Counted from the first letter of the stretch, positions 18,801-27,393 are shown. The stretch: DNA of 36,046 nucleotides from an uncultured Oceanospirillaceae bacterium (GCA_913057435.1 CAJXNY010000047.1:1-36046); one strand, 5' to 3'. Numbers and translations are program-made. The notes: a model not told the origin generated them from the sequence alone.

Positions 18801-19747
18801 GGATTGCGGTGTACCCGCAGGATGCGCCGGATGCGACCTCACTGGTAAAACATGCTGATATCGCTATGTATCGAGCCAAAGAGCTGGGTAAAGGGCGTTA
18901 TGAGTTTTATAACCAGAAGATGACGGATGCGGCCCGTCAGCGCTTCAGTCTGGAAGCGGCGCTGGATGCGGCCCTGGATGCGGATGATCAGATCCAGGTG
19001 TACTACCAGCCGCAGGTTGATCTGAAGCGGGGGGGCATTTGTGGTCTGGAAGCACTGGTACGCTGGCAACATCCGGAACTGGGGATGGTCGGACCAGATC
19101 GCTTTATTCCGCTGGCGGAAGAGAATGGCATGATCCATCGTATCGGCCTGCGGGTGACCGAGCTGGCGTTGCGTGATCTGGCGCAGCTGCGCGAGAGAGG
19201 GCTGTTTAAAGGCCTTTTGGCGATTAATATCTCCACTCTGGAGCTGGAAAGCCCCGAGTTTGCCGATCAGATGCTGGCGCTGTGTCAGCGTTATGGGCTG
19301 GTGGAGTCGATTGAGCTGGAAGTGACGGAAACCGGCCTGGGTCGTCATCCAGAGCAGTTCTTTGCTCACCTTCGCAAGTTACGTGCCTGTGGCTTTAAAG
19401 TTGCCATTGATGACTTTGGCACCGGCCACTCAACTCTGATCCGGCTGAAACAATGTCCGTCGGACTACCTGAAAATTGATCAGACTTTCATCAAAGACCT
19501 GCCCGCCGACCTGGATGATCTGGTGATCACCCGTACCATTGTGTCGCTGGGCCAGAGCCTGGGCCAGCAGGTGGTTGCCGAAGGCATTGAAACGGCCGAA
19601 CAGGCCGCGCTGCTCAGTCATCTGGGCTGTGATATTGGTCAGGGGTTCTTTTTCAGCAAGCCGCTTAGTCTGCCAGATTTGCAGCGCTATCTTGCTGAGC
19701 ACCCAGGCCCCAGGTCAGAGCGGGTACTGGATGAATGGCTGTCATAA
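15851..19747 (+). CDS. membrane sensor with dCache, four PAS, GGDEF and EAL domains (c-di-GMP turnover)
   Basis: 1298 residues. A membrane helix at about 16-38 is followed by a periplasmic sensor (about 40-320) whose QFQFHDANGNSFLRLHQPERFGDSL and SGGYRSLYPLF resemble the dCache_3 family. A second helix lies at about 326-343. Four cytosolic PAS modules follow (about 355-480, 475-602, 605-732 and 733-850). The GGDEF motif is intact at 937-941 (RLGGDEFSII), preceded by the inhibitory I-site RDCD. The EAL motif is intact at 1067-1069 (GLEALVRW), with NIS, ELEVTET, IDDFGTGHS and VAEGIETAEQ catalytic stretches. So both c-di-GMP synthesis and breakdown are possible. The GTG at 15851 has a GAGGGATCC site. 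The ligand is unknown. A bidirectional terminator follows. Confidence 0.93.
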   Translation: MSVIPEAPEASKGRYGVLLLLGLLLGMALLVVLGWLPWQQMQQEIERHQRELSHRLQLISENLEQQARVTADTLVADLQRDPVVLRRMVEANSVSPVDVTRSRQQLLAQMQPRFAAMQALQVRQFQFHDANGNSFLRLHQPERFGDSLLSVRPALVRVMREHKPVSVYEAGRASGGYRSLYPLFAQGQYQGSLEIGFSPTVMASRIQTAFTGAYFYFLSAIPEQSFAANRDHSLSYQALAGINDFELDVKASDSEVQWLQPFLGPQSAPVQGQLASLLPGVIPLGQLSLLVQPVQDLAGRYSAAILVVVPDTYRQQLRQSFDKQLLIGMLITCLLVAGLVWTRHQRAQVNSAFTQLSLALQGGEMRPWDYFPQRNHRLLFSTMVPAETRGWQQRKDTDLDSWLSNLHPDDQPLVKADVTRQLRNRGHSLTLEFRIMREGSWRWISANGRAMDYDSRGQVERFSGVYRDITSEKRMQLALEQSEQKYRALFASNKAVELIVDPVDGSIIDANQAAVEYYRYPRRELVGMCIRQINILSPEAIQQEMDEAQREQRSHFHFRHRLANGLVRDVEVYSGPIVMADGHRYLYSIIHDITAREQARQALHESKTRFDSLFSASMDGILMVDSRGQLEYWNRAAADVLEHKAELVRGEPLPWDSLAEADLVWLREQRYQAVRGVVLSPKGRLREFCLTLNNGEQRWLEVAISSFQQAHCWHFVAVIRDITERKQQEMALHQAHIAFENTMEGIIITDTRNQIVSVNRAVEKISGYSREELIGKPPSTFSSGVHGEVFYTTMWKTLSETGHWQGEISNRHKEGRIYTEWLNINAVRNDAGQVCNYVAVFSDISDLKSSRERLDYLAHHDLLTGLPNRLVFRERLEQGIVRARRSGDPVAVLFIDLDRFKHINDNLGHDVGDELLQEVAQILSGLVRDCDTVVRLGGDEFSIIMENFTDLDALASRAGRMIDSLSQPITTGSGHELRIGASVGIAVYPQDAPDATSLVKHADIAMYRAKELGKGRYEFYNQKMTDAARQRFSLEAALDAALDADDQIQVYYQPQVDLKRGGICGLEALVRWQHPELGMVGPDRFIPLAEENGMIHRIGLRVTELALRDLAQLRERGLFKGLLAINISTLELESPEFADQMLALCQRYGLVESIELEVTETGLGRHPEQFFAHLRKLRACGFKVAIDDFGTGHSTLIRLKQCPSDYLKIDQTFIKDLPADLDDLVITRTIVSLGQSLGQQVVAEGIETAEQAALLSHLGCDIGQGFFFSKPLSLPDLQRYLAEHPGPRSERVLDEWLS

Positions 19748-19769
19748 GGGTGGCCAGGTGAATCGTGGG

Positions 19770-19804
19770 CACAAAAAAAGCAGGCTCAGCCTGCTTTTTT
19801 GTGT
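19770..19804. terminator. bidirectional intrinsic terminator
   Basis: GCAGGCT / AGCCTGC, flanked by an A-run on the left (CACAAAAAAA) and a T-run on the right (TTTTTTGTG), forms a long stem usable in both directions. It lies between the convergent GGDEF-EAL gene and the ferredoxin gene. Confidence 0.92.
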
Positions 19805-19822
19805 CATCGAAGCGATCCGATA

Positions 19823-20077
<255 letters not shown>

Positions 20078-20101
20078 CTACCTCACCTCACTGAGTATGA
20101 C

Positions 20102-20587
<486 letters not shown>

Positions 20588-20647
20588 CTATACCAATGAA
20601 ATTGCTCAAAATATTAGCAATCGTGCAATCGCGGCATGTTAACGGAA

Positions 20648-20674
20648 TTGCCAGGGCCACACAAATACTATAAT
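20648..20674 (+). promoter_or_regulatory. predicted sigma-70 promoter of the M48 protease gene
   Basis: TTGCCA at 20648-20653 (5 of 6 to the -35 consensus) and a perfect TATAAT at 20669-20674 are separated by 15 bp, which is short. The start codon at 20753 is about 78 bp further on, in an AT-rich leader. Confidence 0.42.
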
Positions 20675-20752
20675 GGCACATGTTGATACGAGTCAGTTAT
20701 AAAAAGAATCACTTATATTTCTTATTGGAATAAAAATCTTCAGGGAGTTGCT

Positions 20753-22012
20753 ATGAAAAAACAACTGACACAGGGTCTGCTGATCGCGCTGGGCGCGGCA
20801 TCACTGGCGGGCTGCCAGGCTTTACAGACGGTTGACCGGGGACTCTATCAGGCGGCGGAACAGGTCAGCGAACGGGACCGGGTTACCGGTCAGCGCAGCC
20901 TCAGCCTGGCGGATCGTAATGCTCAGATTCAGCAGGGTAATGGTTATATCAAGCAGTTGCTGGATGCCGAGCAGAAAGCCGGACGCAAAGTAAACAGCGC
21001 CCTGGATGCCGCGCAGTATGAACGGCTGGTGCGGGTTTTTGACCGCATTCATCAGGTCAGCCATTTGCGCCAGGAGCGCTGGATCCCGTTGCTGATTGAG
21101 CGTGACTCATTTAATGCCTTCACCACTGGCGGTACCTACATCGTGGTGCACACTGAACTGATGAAGCAGCTTAGTGATGATAACGAGCTGGCGGCGGTGA
21201 TCGGCCACGAAGTCGCGCATACCGTGGCCAATCACCTGGGCGAATCCCAGGGGCACCAGATGGCCAGCCGTCTCAGCGGTTCCAAATCAGCGGCTCGTAA
21301 AGGTTATCAGGCGGCATTCACCCATGAAAATGAGCGCGAAGCTGACCGGGTCGGTGTGCTGTACAGCGCGCTGGCAGGCTATGACCCCGCCGCTGGCAGC
21401 AACATCTGGCAACGCCAGTATCAGCAGGAAGGCAATGCCCGCACGCTGTTCGCCCATGATCACCCGGTGAATGCGGAGCGGGCAGCAGAAAATCGCCAGA
21501 GTGCTGAAAAGGTCCGTACTTACTACACCGCAAATAAGCAGAACCCACAGTATGCTGAATTGCTGGTCAACAATACGCTATGGCAGCAACGGGGCGAGGG
21601 TCCGGCGGCGGGTGAAGGCGGTGGTCTGATGGCAGTGCTCTCGACCGCAGCCGGTGCCTATATGCAGCATGAGCAGACCAAAACCGAGATGCACCGTCAG
21701 CAGCAGCAAAGCGCTTTTGTAAAGGCGGTTGAGCAGCAGATGAAGCTGGTCAGTGCTGAACAGCTGGCCGATGGCAGTCTGGAAACCCGCTGGCAGTTTC
21801 AGGCCAACAACCCACCACTGAAAAACCTGGTGATGGGGTTGATGGTGCAGCAGGGTAAGAAAGTTGAAAGAGTCGTAGCGCATATTGAGGGTCGAATTGC
21901 ACCCGGCCAGCGTTTCCCTGCACACTTTGTGTTACCCGATTCGTTGAAAGGGGCTGATTTTAAAAAGCTGCCCACCCGCTTTTATGTCGATGATGTTGAG
22001 CCGTCGCAATGA
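20753..22012 (+). CDS. M48-family zinc metalloprotease, lipoprotein
   Basis: 419 residues. The lipoprotein signal ends at the lipobox LAGC (Cys about residue 22), with QAL after it, so outer-membrane retention is likely. The peptidase domain has the zinc motif HEVAH at residues 152-156 (VIGHEVAHTVANH) and the third ligand E196 in NEREADRVG. NAFTTGGTYIVVHTELMKQL is the conserved upstream strand of the M48 family (LoiP/BepA/YggG group), suggesting a role in outer-membrane protein quality control. The C-terminal third (about 290-419) is extra to the core domain, with an MQHEQTKTEMHRQQQQ helix and a beta-rich tail. GGGAG precedes the ATG. The TetR gene begins 58 bp downstream. Confidence 0.9.
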   Translation: MKKQLTQGLLIALGAASLAGCQALQTVDRGLYQAAEQVSERDRVTGQRSLSLADRNAQIQQGNGYIKQLLDAEQKAGRKVNSALDAAQYERLVRVFDRIHQVSHLRQERWIPLLIERDSFNAFTTGGTYIVVHTELMKQLSDDNELAAVIGHEVAHTVANHLGESQGHQMASRLSGSKSAARKGYQAAFTHENEREADRVGVLYSALAGYDPAAGSNIWQRQYQQEGNARTLFAHDHPVNAERAAENRQSAEKVRTYYTANKQNPQYAELLVNNTLWQQRGEGPAAGEGGGLMAVLSTAAGAYMQHEQTKTEMHRQQQQSAFVKAVEQQMKLVSAEQLADGSLETRWQFQANNPPLKNLVMGLMVQQGKKVERVVAHIEGRIAPGQRFPAHFVLPDSLKGADFKKLPTRFYVDDVEPSQ

Positions 22013-22070
22013 GTTAAGGGTCGCTGTCACGGTATAAAAGATCAGGCGCGTGGCTACCAGGGAGGATCAG

Positions 22071-22697
22071 ATGGCACGGCGGACCAAGCAAGAAGCGGAA
22101 CAGACTCGACAGGCATTACTGGATACGGCCTTGCGGCTGTTCAGTGAGCGGGGCATCGGTCAGACCAGCCTGAAAGATGTGGCGGCCGAAACCGGAGTGA
22201 CTCATGGTGCGCTGTACTGGCACTTTAAAAACCGTGAAGACCTGGTGCAGGCGCTGTATGAACGCTCCCGGTTGCCGCTGGATGAGCTGCAGCTGGAGCA
22301 GATGCAGGCGGCCCGACAGGATGGCATCAAAGCGCTAGGAGACTTTCTGTTGCAATGGTGTGAAATGTTGCTGGATAACAGTCAGCACGGCCAGATCTGG
22401 CAGGTGTTCCACCGAGGCAGTGCCCAGGCGCCGGAACTGATGGCGCTCAGTGCTGCTATTGAGCAGGAGCATGCGGAGTGGCGAGACCGGATCAGCCTGT
22501 TTGTGAAAAATGCTCGCAAGCAGAAGCAGATTAAACTCAAAGTGAAAGACCCGGTGGAACTGGAGTCCGCCGCGGCCAACCTGATGGTGCTGGTGTTCGG
22601 TCTGATCGACAGCCAGCTGACCGCACCCACTCTGGTCACCCCGGCGAGTGCTTTTAAACCGGTGATCCGTACTTACCTCAAGGGCATGCAGTCCTGA
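22071..22697 (+). CDS. TetR-family regulator, AcrR/TtgR-like
   Basis: 208 residues, starting at the ATG at 22071 behind GGAGG; an upstream in-frame start at 22050 is not supported. The N-terminal DNA-binding domain (about 8-60) reads TRQALLDTALRLFSERGIGQTSLKDVAAETGVTHGALYWHFKNREDLV, very close to AcrR/TtgR/NalC-type repressors of RND drug pumps. The C-terminal ligand domain is all-helical and less conserved. No acrAB-like pump genes are adjacent, so its target must be elsewhere or it may act on the M48 gene just upstream. The ligand is unknown. Confidence 0.9.
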   Translation: MARRTKQEAEQTRQALLDTALRLFSERGIGQTSLKDVAAETGVTHGALYWHFKNREDLVQALYERSRLPLDELQLEQMQAARQDGIKALGDFLLQWCEMLLDNSQHGQIWQVFHRGSAQAPELMALSAAIEQEHAEWRDRISLFVKNARKQKQIKLKVKDPVELESAAANLMVLVFGLIDSQLTAPTLVTPASAFKPVIRTYLKGMQS

Positions 22698-22726
22698 ATT
22701 GTCAGTTGTGCTGCCCTCCGCCAATG

Positions 22727-22755
22727 ATGGTGAACCGGCATCGCGGGTTCACCAT
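22727..22755. terminator. hairpin between convergent TetR gene and cupredoxin-like gene
   Basis: A 10-bp perfect stem, ATGGTGAACC (22727-22736) / GGTTCACCAT (22746-22755), with a 9-base loop lies between two convergent genes. It has no U-tract, so it may be a bidirectional transcript end of moderate strength. Confidence 0.6.
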
Positions 22756-22773
22756 GGCGTCAGACATCAGGAC

Positions 22774-23115
22774 TTACTTTGATACGCTGACATCATACCA
22801 GGGGGTCGGGTTGATTGGACAGCGGTAGCGGAAGCCGTTTTCAGTGATGGTCACCGTTGTTTCGACCGTTTCACCGGGGTCGAGCGGGAACATGTCCAGC
22901 CGCTCCTGAGTCTTGGCGTCCTGTAGCAGGAAGCCCACTACTTTTTTCGCTTTGTTTGTCACCACGAATTTGTATTCACCGGGCTTCAGGCCTGCCAGTG
23001 TTTCTTCTGCCGCAAAATAACCATTGTATTCATCCAGGTGAATGGTTGTTGGGGCGCCCCAGCTCAGCGTGCTGGCGGCGAGCAGGGTGGCGGTCAGTAG
23101 GGCTTTTTTCAACAT
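22774..23115 (-). CDS. small secreted cupredoxin-like protein lacking the usual copper ligands
   Basis: 113 residues. A signal peptide covers about residues 1-20 (LLTATLLAASTLSWG). The mature part, about 93 residues, has the beta-rich layout of the EfeO/cupredoxin-like domain: LKPGEYKFVVTNKAKKVVGFLLQD, then PLDPGETVETTVTITENGFRYRCP. A type-1 copper site normally uses His-Cys-His-Met. Here C99 is present in YRCPINPTPWYDV but no histidine or methionine follows it, and the only other histidine is H26. So the fold call rests on pattern, and copper binding is doubtful. It is divergent from an AraC-type regulator, a common pairing. GGAG precedes the ATG at 23115. Function unknown. Confidence 0.7.
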   Translation of the reverse strand: MLKKALLTATLLAASTLSWGAPTTIHLDEYNGYFAAEETLAGLKPGEYKFVVTNKAKKVVGFLLQDAKTQERLDMFPLDPGETVETTVTITENGFRYRCPINPTPWYDVSVSK

Positions 23116-23234
23116 GAGTCTGTCTCCAATAGGTTCAGGCGATGTGCTGAGTCTATTTTTGTACAGCAGTGAAAGATGAGCTATGTTGCAAAAGCCAATA
23201 TTTATGTCTGATCGTCTATTTTTTGAGGCGCCGA

Positions 23235-24134
23235 ATGTTTGATCTGCTTAGCGATATTCTTTCCGGGCTGCGTTTTCAGGCCAGCAGCTACTTCTGCAGT
23301 GACTTTGCCGGTGCCTGGGGCATCGATTCTGGCGGTCAGCAACAGGGAGAGTTTCATATTCTGGTGCGTGGCCAGGCCTGGTTGATGGTGCCGGGTAGCC
23401 CATCCCGGCTGTTATCCAGTGGCGATGTGGTGTTATTGCCGCAGGGTCAGGCCCATCGGATATCAGCGTCAGAGGAGGCTGAGACAGTTGCGGGAGCGGA
23501 GCTGGTAGCCGAGCTGCAGCAGGGGCATAACCGCTTTGCTGAGGGCGTGGACGGGGCGACACTGCTGTGCGGTAATTTTCAGTATTGCCAGCCTCAGCAC
23601 CCATTACTGGATAACCTGCCGCGCCTTATTCACCTCGAAGAACGGCAATCGCCGCTGCTGGTTGGCTTACGCCATCTGGTGGTGACACTGGCTCATGAAT
23701 TACAGCAGCAACCGCAAGGTGCCGCCCTGATTCAGAACCGGCTGACGGAAGTGCTGATTATTCAGCTGTTACGATTATTTATTCAGCGCGAGCCACAGTT
23801 GACGTTTCTGGCTGCGTTTAGTGACCGCGCGCTTAGTCAGGCGTTAACACTGATGCATCAGGACCCTGCACGTAGCTGGACGGTAGAATCGCTGGGTCGG
23901 GAAGTCGGTATGTCACGCTCGGCATTCAGTGCGCGCTTTCAACTGCAGGTTGGGGATACGCCAATGAATTACCTGCTGCAGTGGCGGATGCAGCAGGCGC
24001 AACGTTTGCTGGAAGATAGCTCGTTGTCGGTACTGGCGGTGGCCGAGCAGGTCGGCTACCGCAGTGAGGCGGCGTTTCGTAAGGCTTTCCGCCGGGTGAC
24101 CGGGTTTCCGCCGGGTCAGTTACGGTCGGTATAA
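23235..24134 (+). CDS. AraC-family regulator with N-terminal cupin
   Basis: 299 residues from the ATG at 23235; an in-frame start at 23169 would add 22 residues with an unlikely composition. The N-terminal cupin (about 1-150; ISGGQQQGEFHILVRGQAWLMVPG..LSSGDVVLLPQGQAHRIS in type) matches AraC-binding/Cupin_6 regulators. The C-terminal region has two helix-turn-helix motifs, WTVESLGREVGMSRSAFSARF and VLAVAEQVGYRSEAAFRKAFRRVTG, ending in FPPGQLR. Proteins of this sort respond to small organic ligands or aldehydes; the ligand here is unknown. It is divergent from the cupredoxin-like gene, and its last 19 bases overlap the 3' end of rsmD on the other strand. Confidence 0.88.
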   Translation: MFDLLSDILSGLRFQASSYFCSDFAGAWGIDSGGQQQGEFHILVRGQAWLMVPGSPSRLLSSGDVVLLPQGQAHRISASEEAETVAGAELVAELQQGHNRFAEGVDGATLLCGNFQYCQPQHPLLDNLPRLIHLEERQSPLLVGLRHLVVTLAHELQQQPQGAALIQNRLTEVLIIQLLRLFIQREPQLTFLAAFSDRALSQALTLMHQDPARSWTVESLGREVGMSRSAFSARFQLQVGDTPMNYLLQWRMQQAQRLLEDSSLSVLAVAEQVGYRSEAAFRKAFRRVTGFPPGQLRSV

Positions 24135-24730
24135 AACAGTCGGTAGCTGACCCGGCCAGCTTTTTTCTGTCGGTGTTCATGCCAGCTGGCCGGAGTACCG
24201 GGGTCGCTCAGGCGGGATTCGGTTTCGATATAAACAATGGCATTGTCTGCCAGCAGGCCAGCGCTTACCAGCGCTGCGCAGTCACCGGCAACTTTGCCTT
24301 GGTTGAACGGCGGGTCCATAAAGACAATATCAAACGGCTGGCGGAGCGCGCCATTCTGCAGGCTTAGCCACTGGTCGGCCGACGCGTGGATCAGTTCACC
24401 ATCGCCACTGTCGAGCAGTTTCAGATTTTCCCCTATCTGACGGATCACCTGACTGTCGCGGTCGACAAAGGCACAGCTGGCTGCGCCGCGAGATAAGGCT
24501 TCCAGCCCCAGCGCGCCGCTACCGCTGTACAGGTCCAGGCAGCGAGCGCCAGCGATATGCGGCTGCAGCCAGTTGAACAGGGTTTCACGGACCCGGTCGG
24601 GTGTCGGGCGCAGGCCATCGACGGCCGGGAACGAAATTTTCCGCCCACGCCACTGGCCGCCGATAATGCGCAGGGTGGACAGTGGAGCTTTAGCGTTACG
24701 GGTATTTACACGGGGTGTCGGGCGGGCCAT
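24116..24730 (-). CDS. rsmD: 16S rRNA (guanine(966)-N(2))-methyltransferase
   Basis: 204 residues. It methylates N2 of G966 of 16S rRNA in the assembled 30S subunit, using S-adenosylmethionine. STLRIIGGQWRGRKISFP begins the conserved domain, with TPDRVRETLFNWL next. CLDLYSGSGALGLEALSRGA is the SAM-binding motif I, and VFMDPPFNQG is the DPPF catalytic motif of N2-guanine methylases. I chose the ATG at 24730, 9 bp after the stop of the M16-like gene; the in-frame TTG at 24742 overlaps that stop and is less likely. It is part of an M16-like/rsmD operon, as in Pseudomonas. Confidence 0.95.
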   Translation of the reverse strand: MARPTPRVNTRNAKAPLSTLRIIGGQWRGRKISFPAVDGLRPTPDRVRETLFNWLQPHIAGARCLDLYSGSGALGLEALSRGAASCAFVDRDSQVIRQIGENLKLLDSGDGELIHASADQWLSLQNGALRQPFDIVFMDPPFNQGKVAGDCAALVSAGLLADNAIVYIETESRLSDPGTPASWHEHRQKKAGRVSYRLFYTDRN

Positions 24731-24738
24731 CAGGGTTC

Positions 24739-25911
24739 TCAAAGTTGGTTATCAATACGCAGACTGTACTGCTGTTGCGGGTTGAAACGCGCACGGGTCG
24801 CCGTGGCAATCTCGTCGGTATTCAGAGTGTCGAGCTGTTGCTGATACTGGCTCAGGCTGTCCAGTGGTAACTGGTAACGGGCAATTAGACTCAACGCGGC
24901 CAGCTGGCTGGCGGCGGTTTCATTCACCGCTTGCCAGTGCTGGCGTAATTGCTGGCGGGCCTGCTCGACCAGTTCAACGGTAATATGCTGACTGAAAGCG
25001 TCCATCTGACTGTTGTTGAGCGGCAGGGCGCTGGCAAAAATCACCGCCTGGTAGCCACCACCCTGCAGGCTTTTCCACTGTAACCGGTACTGACTGTCGC
25101 GGGCGATGGGATACTGCTGCAGTGCCAGCTGGCTGGTCGCGGCGATCAGTCGCTGGCGCACATAATCAGTTTCAGTGCGTCCTGGCAGGGTGCTGGCCAT
25201 CAATAGCAGTGACTGAGCGGAACTGAGTTCCAGCGTTGCCCGGCCAGATAATACTGGCGCGGTGGTGATGCGCGCAGAATGGCTGCTGTCCGGCAACTGA
25301 CTGAGCAGTGTTTCTGCCTGGTCCTGAGCATCGTCACCGGCCAGAATAAAGCGCGGCTGGCTGAACAGACGAGCCCATTCCAGCGGCAGTGGCTGACGGC
25401 TACCCAGCTGGTCTCTCAGCTTGCTGAGCAGCTGCTGCTCAGCGCTTTTGTTCTTCAGGTAACGACGCGCCTGCACCTGTTTCAGCTGTGCCTGCCACTG
25501 GCTGGCATCGACGGGGGCCGATAGCGCTGCCCACAGGCTGTCCAGTACTGGCAGAGTCTGTTGCTGGCGTTGAATACTGATACTGAGATAATCATCGGCC
25601 ACCTGCACCTGGTAAGGGTAATCGTTACCCAGCTGTTGCTGCAATCGCTCATTGAGGATCGTGGCGCGCCAGTGCTGACGGTCCTGCTCGGCATTGCTGA
25701 AGGCACTGGCGGTGGGCAGCAGTATCAGCAGCTGCTCGGGCAGCCCGTCATCCGTGCTCTGCAGCCAGTACAACGGCTGTTTTTCCAGTTGCCCCTGGGG
25801 GCGCTGCTCCGGCTGGCCCATGGTTGCAAGGCCGTAAATAGCGAACAGGCAACCGACCATCAGCACTTTGAGATAAGTGCGGTTAAACAGGGGTTTGTAT
25901 TCAGTGCTCAT
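24739..25911 (-). CDS. degenerate M16-like (insulinase-type) protein without zinc motif
   Basis: 390 residues from the ATG at 25911, which has a GGAG site 8 bases away. A single membrane helix near the start (about 9-28, LKVLMVGCLFAIYGLATMG) anchors it, with most of the chain in the periplasm. The rest has the look of the M16 C-terminal lobe: LSSAQSLLLMASTLPGRTETDYVRQRLIAATSQLAL and LQGGGYQAVIFASAL followed by long helices. No HxxEH motif is present, so it cannot be a peptidase itself. In Pseudomonas two M16-like genes, one active and one not, sit between rsmD and ftsY; here I see only this one. The M16 assignment rests on locus and pattern and is moderate. Confidence 0.6.
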   Translation of the reverse strand: MSTEYKPLFNRTYLKVLMVGCLFAIYGLATMGQPEQRPQGQLEKQPLYWLQSTDDGLPEQLLILLPTASAFSNAEQDRQHWRATILNERLQQQLGNDYPYQVQVADDYLSISIQRQQQTLPVLDSLWAALSAPVDASQWQAQLKQVQARRYLKNKSAEQQLLSKLRDQLGSRQPLPLEWARLFSQPRFILAGDDAQDQAETLLSQLPDSSHSARITTAPVLSGRATLELSSAQSLLLMASTLPGRTETDYVRQRLIAATSQLALQQYPIARDSQYRLQWKSLQGGGYQAVIFASALPLNNSQMDAFSQHITVELVEQARQQLRQHWQAVNETAASQLAALSLIARYQLPLDSLSQYQQQLDTLNTDEIATATRARFNPQQQYSLRIDNQL

Positions 25912-26119
25912 ATGCAGGCTCCAGAGTATGCCGTTGGGCAAGCGCTCTATGATAGAATAACCGGCTTTGAATTGAAGCCCTGCGGGCCTTTTCTGGTGAC
26001 TCGGTTATATCGCTTTATGCTGATTTACAGCAACAGGAGCGTCCGAAAGTACGCTTGCAGCCTGGCTGTAAGGGTGCTGCCGAGGCTGGAACAGCCGCTG
26101 TTCTGAATGAGAATTTGTC

Positions 26120-27385
26120 ATGTTTAAGAAGCTCAAGTCTCTGTTTGGCAAGTCTGCGCCAGACGCCGAGGCACTGCCGCAGGATACCCCGGTTACGCCG
26201 GCGGAGTCTGCGCCGCAGGCCGAAGCACCTGTCGAAACACATATCGAAGAGCCGGCCGAAATGCCGACCGCTGAACCGGTTGCCGTCGAGCCGGTACCGG
26301 CCGTTGTTATCCCGGAACCGGTTGCACCAGCCGTGGTTGCGCCTGAGTCTGAGCCGGAAGTCGCGCCGGTAGTGGAACCCGTACCGGCGCCCGTTGCTGC
26401 TGTTCCCGTTGTTGCACCCGCCCCGGTTCTCGCTGCTGAGCCTGAGCCTGAGCAGAAGAAGGGCTGGTTCAGCCGGATCAAAAAAGGCCTGAGCCGGACC
26501 AAGTCCAACCTGACCGAGCAGCTGAGCAACCTGTTCCTGGGCAAAAAAGAGATTGATGAAGAGCTGCTGGAAGAGATCGAAACCCTGCTGCTGATGGCAG
26601 ATGTGGGGATTGAAGCGACCAGTGAGATTATTCAGCGTCTTACCGACCGGGTTGAGCGCAAGCAGCTGGCGGATGCGCCCGCGCTGCATGTGGCACTCAA
26701 AGAAGAACTCAGCGGCCTGTTACTGGGCGCTGAGCAGCCGCTGGACCTGGACAGCCACGAAGGTCCGTACGTGATCCTGATGGTGGGTGTTAACGGCGTC
26801 GGTAAAACCACCACCATCGGTAAGCTGACCAAACGTTTCCAGGCTGAAGGTCGCTCTGTGATGCTGGCCGCCGGGGATACGTTCCGTGCGGCTGCCGTGG
26901 AGCAGCTGCAGGTGTGGGGTGATCGTAACGATGTACCCGTGGTGGCTCAGCACACGGGTGCGGACTCTGCGTCGGTAATTTTCGATGCGGTGCAGTCCGC
27001 CCAGGCCAAAGGCGTTGATGTTCTGATCGCCGACACGGCCGGGCGTCTGCAGAATAAAGACCACCTGATGCAGGAGCTGGAGAAGGTGGTGCGAGTGATG
27101 CAGAAGCTGGCCCCGGGTGCGCCCCATGAGGTGATGCTGGTGCTGGATGCCGGTACGGGCCAGAACGCCATGAGCCAGGCAACAGCCTTCAAAGACGCGG
27201 TTGGCGTCAGTGGTATTACGCTGACCAAACTCGATGGTACTGCCAAAGGCGGCATTATCTTCGCGATCGCCAAGCAGCTGGCGCTGCCGATTCGCTTTAT
27301 CGGTGTTGGCGAACAGGTGGATGACCTGCGGCCGTTTGTAGCGCAGGAATTTGTTGACGCGCTGTTTGACGATACTAAGGAGTAG
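26120..27385 (+). CDS. ftsY: signal recognition particle receptor FtsY
   Basis: 421 residues. It docks ribosome-SRP complexes to the Sec translocon by reciprocal GTP hydrolysis with Ffh. The N-terminal A domain (about 15-110) is Pro/Ala/Glu/Val-rich and low-complexity, followed by a basic Trp-containing helix (KKGWFSRIKKGLSRTKSNL) that binds the membrane. The NG domain carries G1 GVNGVGKTTTIGKL, the insertion box DTFRAAAVEQLQVW, G3 DTAGRLQNK and G4 TKLDGTAKGG. FIGVGEQVDDLRPF is the closing loop. It heads the ftsY-ftsE-ftsX operon; ftsE starts 8 bp after its stop. Confidence 0.97.
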   Translation: MFKKLKSLFGKSAPDAEALPQDTPVTPAESAPQAEAPVETHIEEPAEMPTAEPVAVEPVPAVVIPEPVAPAVVAPESEPEVAPVVEPVPAPVAAVPVVAPAPVLAAEPEPEQKKGWFSRIKKGLSRTKSNLTEQLSNLFLGKKEIDEELLEEIETLLLMADVGIEATSEIIQRLTDRVERKQLADAPALHVALKEELSGLLLGAEQPLDLDSHEGPYVILMVGVNGVGKTTTIGKLTKRFQAEGRSVMLAAGDTFRAAAVEQLQVWGDRNDVPVVAQHTGADSASVIFDAVQSAQAKGVDVLIADTAGRLQNKDHLMQELEKVVRVMQKLAPGAPHEVMLVLDAGTGQNAMSQATAFKDAVGVSGITLTKLDGTAKGGIIFAIAKQLALPIRFIGVGEQVDDLRPFVAQEFVDALFDDTKE

Positions 27386-27393
27386 GCGGCACC

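Noticed and set aside
26005-26689. Gly/Thr/Ala-repeat minus-strand frames opposite the start of ftsY
   Set aside because: The repeats are the complement of the Pro/Ala/Glu/Val-rich FtsY linker, not a real cell-surface protein.
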